Part shown: one piece after another, positions 7,161 to 10,267 of the stretch
How the letters are laid out: every line of letters begins with the position of its first letter
Numbering within the stretch: position 1 is the first letter of the stretch
Source: JBHIER01 sp046760705 [NCBI: bacterium]
Lineage (GTDB): Bacteria; JBHIER01; G020348925
Assembly (NCBI GenBank): GCA_046760705.1
Contig: JBHIER010000076.1
Location: forward strand, 1-10,267
Direction: 5' to 3'
Length of the DNA: 10,267 bases
The notes under the pieces: model-generated
The model's database searches: none
The model's input: only the letters and a program-made list of their open reading frames with translations
Told to the model about the DNA's origin: nothing
Made by a program: the position numbers and the translations under genes

Positions 7161-7651
7161 ACCCTCTCTTCCGTCCTGTGAAATCGGAACTGATCAGCCA
7201 TGGGTGATCCGGCCCTTCGTCTTTTCTGCAAGACCACCCGTTCGACCGGAATGAAGGAGAGGGCTCCCGCGGTGCAGACTGATACGCACTGGGGCTCTCC
7301 GTCGCACAGGTCGCAGGTGATGGTCTTACCAGTGAGGGGGTGGATCTTGGGTGCCGCATAGGGGCAGGCGTAAACGCACGATTCGCACCCCACGCAGATC
7401 GCCTCATCGGTGATCACCGCCCCTGTTTTGGCATCCTCTTTTCGGGCTTTCGTGGGACAGACCTGTTCGCAGACAGGATCGATGCACCGCTGGCAGATCA
7501 TAGGGATATGGACCGCCACCTCCCCCCAGGTTTCGATAGCGATGCGGGAGAATCGTGGACTACACACACCCTCGTGGACCAGCGAACAGATCGCCTCGCA
7601 CGATCTGCAGCCGGTGCACAGATCGGCATCGACCGAAAGAACCTTCTCCAT
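7154..7651 (-). CDS. Four-cluster [4Fe-4S] electron-transfer subunit B (DmsB/HycB-like)
   Basis: This 165-residue polyferredoxin has sixteen cluster cysteines in four groups: C12/15/18/22, C53/56/61/65, C86/89/92/96 and C113/116/122/126. This is the arrangement of DmsB-type subunits that wire a molybdo- or tungsto-enzyme to a membrane anchor. No signal peptide is present. Its stop lies inside the start of AOR1 (7-nt overlap, ATGCTGA), the tightest coupling in the window, so it is most likely the direct partner of AOR1. The cysteine positions are identical to those of the neighbouring subunit A, which shows that the two are paralogues. The basic, less conserved tail (about 140-165) could contact the anchor. 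The start at 7651 is supported by alignment with the paralogue; the GGGGG ribosome site is about 13 nt upstream, a little far. Confidence 0.92.
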   Translation of the reverse strand: MEKVLSVDADLCTGCRSCEAICSLVHEGVCSPRFSRIAIETWGEVAVHIPMICQRCIDPVCEQVCPTKARKEDAKTGAVITDEAICVGCESCVYACPYAAPKIHPLTGKTITCDLCDGEPQCVSVCTAGALSFIPVERVVLQKRRRAGSPMADQFRFHRTEERVC

Positions 7652-7680
7652 ATTGCGATTCTATCCCCCTCTGGCCTGAG

Positions 7681-8163
7681 CTAACCTACGAACTTTCTCA
7701 AAAGTTCTGAGAACCGCTCCCCGGCGGACCGCTTTTTCCTCAAAGTTGCAGTGCTGACGTCAACGTAATCGATGGCCTTCGGGTCGCAGAAGCTGACGCA
7801 AGTGGGCTCGCCGTCGCACAGATCGCACTTGATGACCTTATCTTCGACAGCGTCGATCCCCACTCCGCCGAAGGGGCAGGCGGCTACGCACATGAAACAT
7901 CCGATGCATTTATCATAATCGACCATGACTCGACCAACTTCGGTATCGCGGAAGATGGCATCCGTGGGGCAGACAGCCATACAGGCGGCCGATTGGCAGT
8001 TCTGACACAGCATCGGCAGATAAAACCCGTCCGCCTCCCACTTGATCACATTGATCCTGGCCCGCGATGGGTTGCTCGTGCCTGTCTTCTTCACCGAACA
8101 GACCAACTCACAGAGCCTGCAGCCGGTGCACTTTTCGTGGTCGACTATGAGAAGTCTTTGCAT
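7681..8163 (-). CDS. Four-cluster [4Fe-4S] electron-transfer subunit A (DmsB/BamC-like)
   Basis: This 160-residue polyferredoxin has cluster cysteines at C12/15/18/22, C53/56/61/65, C86/89/92/96 and C113/116/122/126, the same positions as subunit B. The ATG at 8163 is preceded by a textbook GGAGG at 8169-8173 with 5 nt spacing and aligns with the start of the paralogue. The longer frame from 8184 would place that ribosome site inside the gene and is less likely. Ending 29 bp before subunit B, it follows AOR2 in the order catalytic subunit then Fe-S subunit, as in bamB-bamC of class II benzoyl-CoA reductase. Only the decayed IVP gene separates them. It probably carries electrons to or from AOR2. 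The role is inferred from family and position. Confidence 0.92.
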   Translation of the reverse strand: MQRLLIVDHEKCTGCRLCELVCSVKKTGTSNPSRARINVIKWEADGFYLPMLCQNCQSAACMAVCPTDAIFRDTEVGRVMVDYDKCIGCFMCVAACPFGGVGIDAVEDKVIKCDLCDGEPTCVSFCDPKAIDYVDVSTATLRKKRSAGERFSELLRKFVG

Positions 8164-8418
8164 AGGAACCTCCAATTTTGCCATTTGTCGAAAAGCCCAT
8201 TCAGCATTTTCCCTACTTCATTGTGGCTATTCGTGAGCCTCTCATGATCTTCGCCGGAGATATATTCACAATCATGGGAGAAATCCAGCCAGATTTTCGG
8301 CTCATCTGTTAAAGAGAAAAGCTCTTCCTTTGGAACCCTTTTTGTCAACCAAAATATTTCCATGGCTAACTTATTGAGAGAGCTCATAGACCTCCAAATC
8401 CTTATAACTCTTTATCAC
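8145..8418 (-). pseudogene. Decayed four-helix-bundle protein (23S rRNA intervening-sequence protein family, IVP)
   Basis: Read from a GTG at 8418, the frame gives SYKDLEVYELS and then hits a TAA at 8371-8373. Shifting frame by one base continues as NKLAMEIFWLTKRVPKEELFSLTD. This is the conserved first half of the four-helix-bundle/IVP family. The text then jumps straight to KIWLDFSHDCEYIS and EVGKMLNGL, which belong to the last helices. About 40 residues that normally hold the IRR...NIAEG motif are missing. So there is one frameshift near 8376 and one internal deletion near 8310. An 80-residue frame from an ATG at 8387 stays open but lacks the core. The stretch is more AT-rich than its neighbours and lies between AOR2 (stop 8440) and Fe-S subunit A, an atypical place for such a gene. 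The family is recognised from motifs; its function is poorly known. Confidence 0.75.
8169..8173 (-). promoter_or_regulatory. Ribosome binding site deciding the start of Fe-S subunit A
   Basis: A perfect GGAGG on the minus strand lies 5 nt before the ATG at 8163. It sits inside the 3' end of the broken IVP gene, so the junction of that insertion lies at or just upstream of this site. It argues against the upstream in-frame ATG at 8184. Confidence 0.8.
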
Positions 8419-8439
8419 CCCATCCACCTCTCTTGTCTC

Positions 8440-10267
8440 TCAAAGCTTCCTCGACGGTTCCTTGTCCAGGCCCAATCTCTTCAGCGTCTCCGGCTCAGGC
8501 ACGCCGTTCTCGTCCCACCCGTGGAGTCGGTAGTACTCATCGATCATCCGGTTGAACTTCTCCCGATCCAGCTTCTTCCCTCTGGCCACGTCCAGCCCAA
8601 TTGGTGTCGGTTCGTCGAAATAGCGATCCGACAGCCAATCGTCCTTGCGCTTCAATCCCTCGCGGATGTTGAAGAGCCGCTCCAGCGTGTAGGCCCGATC
8701 GGCCACCTCCCAGATATCGAGAGGAGATAGTTCCAATCCGGTGTTGTAATAGAGCAGCTTCGAGAACTCATCAAAACTGAGCATGTTGGGGCTGAGGAAG
8801 ACGGAGTGAAATTTGCACACCCCCAGGCAGTCCACTGCCTCGTAACACATCTCCTGCCACTGGACCATGCGCGGTTTCCCCTCGTAGTCGGTGAAATTTG
8901 GCGTCAGGGGACCATCATAGGGTGTTGGGTGGCCGTAGATCTTTCTCAGCACCTCTTCGGGCAGATGGTACAGATCGATGGCCGGTCGGCTTCGCAGGTG
9001 ATCGGATCCTCTGGAAGCGGTGGCGATACCCAGAGCCAGCGAGGGTGTGGGCCGCTCATCAGAGTGGAGGTTGCTCATCCCTTTGACGTGGATATTATAT
9101 TTGATCGAGTCTTGGCCGATCCGCTCACCAGCTCGAAGGGGACCATCGGCCAGGATGTCGCCCAATCCCTGGCGCTTGGCGATCCGGTGGACCATCTCCA
9201 AGACAGCTTCATCGTTGCCAAAATTGAGCTTGAGCCCATCGGTCTGCTTGTCCGTCAGGACTCCTCGCTCATACAGCTCCATGGCCCAGGAGATCATGCT
9301 GCCTGTCTCCAGCGTGTCGAGCCCGTAGTGGTTGCACAGATAATTTCCGGCCAGGACCGTGTTGAAGTCGGTGCACCCTTCTTCAGCGCCGAATGCACCC
9401 TGGGTCGTATATTCCGGTCCCTCGGCATAGGTCCCGGCGTACGGGCCCTCCTTGATGACGTAGCGGTGCCGGCAATGGAGCTGGCAGCCGAAGCAACCGG
9501 CAGTGCCGATGGAGACCCCGTCCAGATTCTCGCATTCGAGGGTCTCACTGTCGGGTAACTGGTTCTGCAGGAAATTTCGCACCCTGATCAGACCGGTGGA
9601 GTTGGTCACCCCGTAGATGAACATCGTCCCCCAGCGCTGCATGATCTGTCCGAACTTGGTCGATGTGATCTTGTCGATCATCTGCTTATTATACTTTAAT
9701 GCCTCCTCGGGCTGCTTGATGGCAATGTCCATTGTTCCTCTAACGGCCACAGCCTTCAGGTTCTTTGATCCCAGAACGGCCCCCATCCCGCTTCGACCAC
9801 CGGCGTTCTTGTGGGAGGTCCTCACATTGGCAAATCGGACCGATCTTTCGCCGGCCGGACCGATGACGAGGGACTGGATCTCCTCGTCGCTCAACTCCTT
9901 CCGGATGAGATCCTGTGCCTCGAAGGCCCCTTCGCCCCACAACTGGGAACCGTCCCTGATTTCGATCTCGCCGTTATGGATCCACAGATAGACAGGCTCT
10001 TTGGCTTTCCCTTTTATCACCAGATGGTCAAACCCCGCCCATCTCAGCTCGGGGGCAAAAAAACCGCCCATGTTGGTGCTTCCCACAAACCCTGTCAGAG
10101 GCGATTTGGCCGCCACGTGGGTTCGGGCCGAGGCCGAGGCCAGGGTTCCCACCAGAAGCCCCGCACTGATCAAGACCACATTGTCCGGGCCGAGGGGGTC
10201 AACCCCTGGCTCGGTATGATTGTAAAGCAGATACATATCCAGGCCCCGACCTCCGATGTAACGCCGG
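8440..10267 (-). CDS. Aldehyde:ferredoxin oxidoreductase family catalytic subunit (AOR2; N-terminus off right edge)
   Basis: The frame is open to the window edge; 608 residues are visible, beginning RRYIGGRGLD just upstream of the first internal Met at 10236, so only about 20-40 residues are missing. Numbering from that Met, the cluster ligands are C248-x2-C251-x3-C255 and Cys474 in DCLGVC (469-474). The pterin and active-site regions are complete: NMGGFFAPELRWAGFD (55-70), GAVLGSKNLKAVAVRG (152-167), EGPEY (272-276), LDTLETG (306-312), ATASRGSDH (405-413), and the C-terminal YYRLHGWDENGVP (568-580). The enzyme should hold a bis-pterin tungsten or molybdenum cofactor and one [4Fe-4S] cluster. 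Substrate is unclear: the family spans aldehyde oxidation, carboxylate reduction and, with BamC-like partners, benzoyl-CoA reduction. Fe-S subunit A downstream is its likely partner. Confidence 0.93.
   Translation of the reverse strand, partial: RRYIGGRGLDMYLLYNHTEPGVDPLGPDNVVLISAGLLVGTLASASARTHVAAKSPLTGFVGSTNMGGFFAPELRWAGFDHLVIKGKAKEPVYLWIHNGEIEIRDGSQLWGEGAFEAQDLIRKELSDEEIQSLVIGPAGERSVRFANVRTSHKNAGGRSGMGAVLGSKNLKAVAVRGTMDIAIKQPEEALKYNKQMIDKITSTKFGQIMQRWGTMFIYGVTNSTGLIRVRNFLQNQLPDSETLECENLDGVSIGTAGCFGCQLHCRHRYVIKEGPYAGTYAEGPEYTTQGAFGAEEGCTDFNTVLAGNYLCNHYGLDTLETGSMISWAMELYERGVLTDKQTDGLKLNFGNDEAVLEMVHRIAKRQGLGDILADGPLRAGERIGQDSIKYNIHVKGMSNLHSDERPTPSLALGIATASRGSDHLRSRPAIDLYHLPEEVLRKIYGHPTPYDGPLTPNFTDYEGKPRMVQWQEMCYEAVDCLGVCKFHSVFLSPNMLSFDEFSKLLYYNTGLELSPLDIWEVADRAYTLERLFNIREGLKRKDDWLSDRYFDEPTPIGLDVARGKKLDREKFNRMIDEYYRLHGWDENGVPEPETLKRLGLDKEPSRKL

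Noticed and set aside
8806-9558. Plus-strand 250-codon frame
   Set aside because: It is opposite AOR2, which has complete family motifs; the frame is a shadow.

Overview
Every convincing gene in this window lies on the minus strand, so transcription runs from the right edge to the left. The content is that of a strict anaerobe. There are two aldehyde:ferredoxin oxidoreductase (AOR) family tungsto/molybdo-enzymes, two polyferredoxin subunits with four [4Fe-4S] motifs each, a DmsC-like membrane anchor, three molybdopterin/tungstopterin cofactor proteins, a small 2[4Fe-4S] ferredoxin and a BadF/BadG-type (2-hydroxyacyl-CoA dehydratase/benzoyl-CoA reductase) activase. This mix, the MobB protein fused to an Fe-S domain and the moderate-to-high G+C fit a sulfate-reducing or syntrophic Desulfobacterota-like bacterium, or possibly another anaerobic lineage such as Chloroflexota. 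I cannot fix the taxon from the window.

Layout in transcription order (right to left): a nearly complete AOR (AOR2, 10267-8440, N-terminus off the right edge); a broken four-helix-bundle/IVP gene (8418-8145); Fe-S subunit A (8163-7681); Fe-S subunit B (7651-7154), overlapping the next start by 7 nt; a shortened AOR (AOR1, 7160-5592); a 127-bp inverted-repeat element (5591-5465); a DmsC-like eight-helix membrane protein (5444-4524); an E1-like ThiF/MoeB enzyme (4450-3434); a MoaD-like sulfur carrier ending in GGG (3420-3133); about 410 bp of palindromic repeat DNA; MobB with an Fe-S domain (2719-2018); about 320 bp holding a REP/MITE-like repeat; a ferredoxin (1700-1506); and a double-ATPase activase (1352-1, C-terminus off the left edge).

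The likely logic is as follows. AOR catalytic subunits pass electrons through the polyferredoxins. The DmsC-like protein could link at least one AOR to the quinone pool, making a membrane-bound oxidoreductase built like DMSO reductase but with an AOR-type catalytic subunit. The E1 enzyme, MoaD-like carrier and MobB probably serve the pterin cofactor. The ferredoxin beside the activase suggests ATP-driven low-potential electron delivery to a radical dehydratase or reductase. The most unusual points are the AOR1-DmsC pairing, the missing segments and changed residues of AOR1, and the invasion of this operon by a decayed IVP gene and palindromic elements. No RNA genes, CRISPR arrays, transposase genes or integrases were seen.
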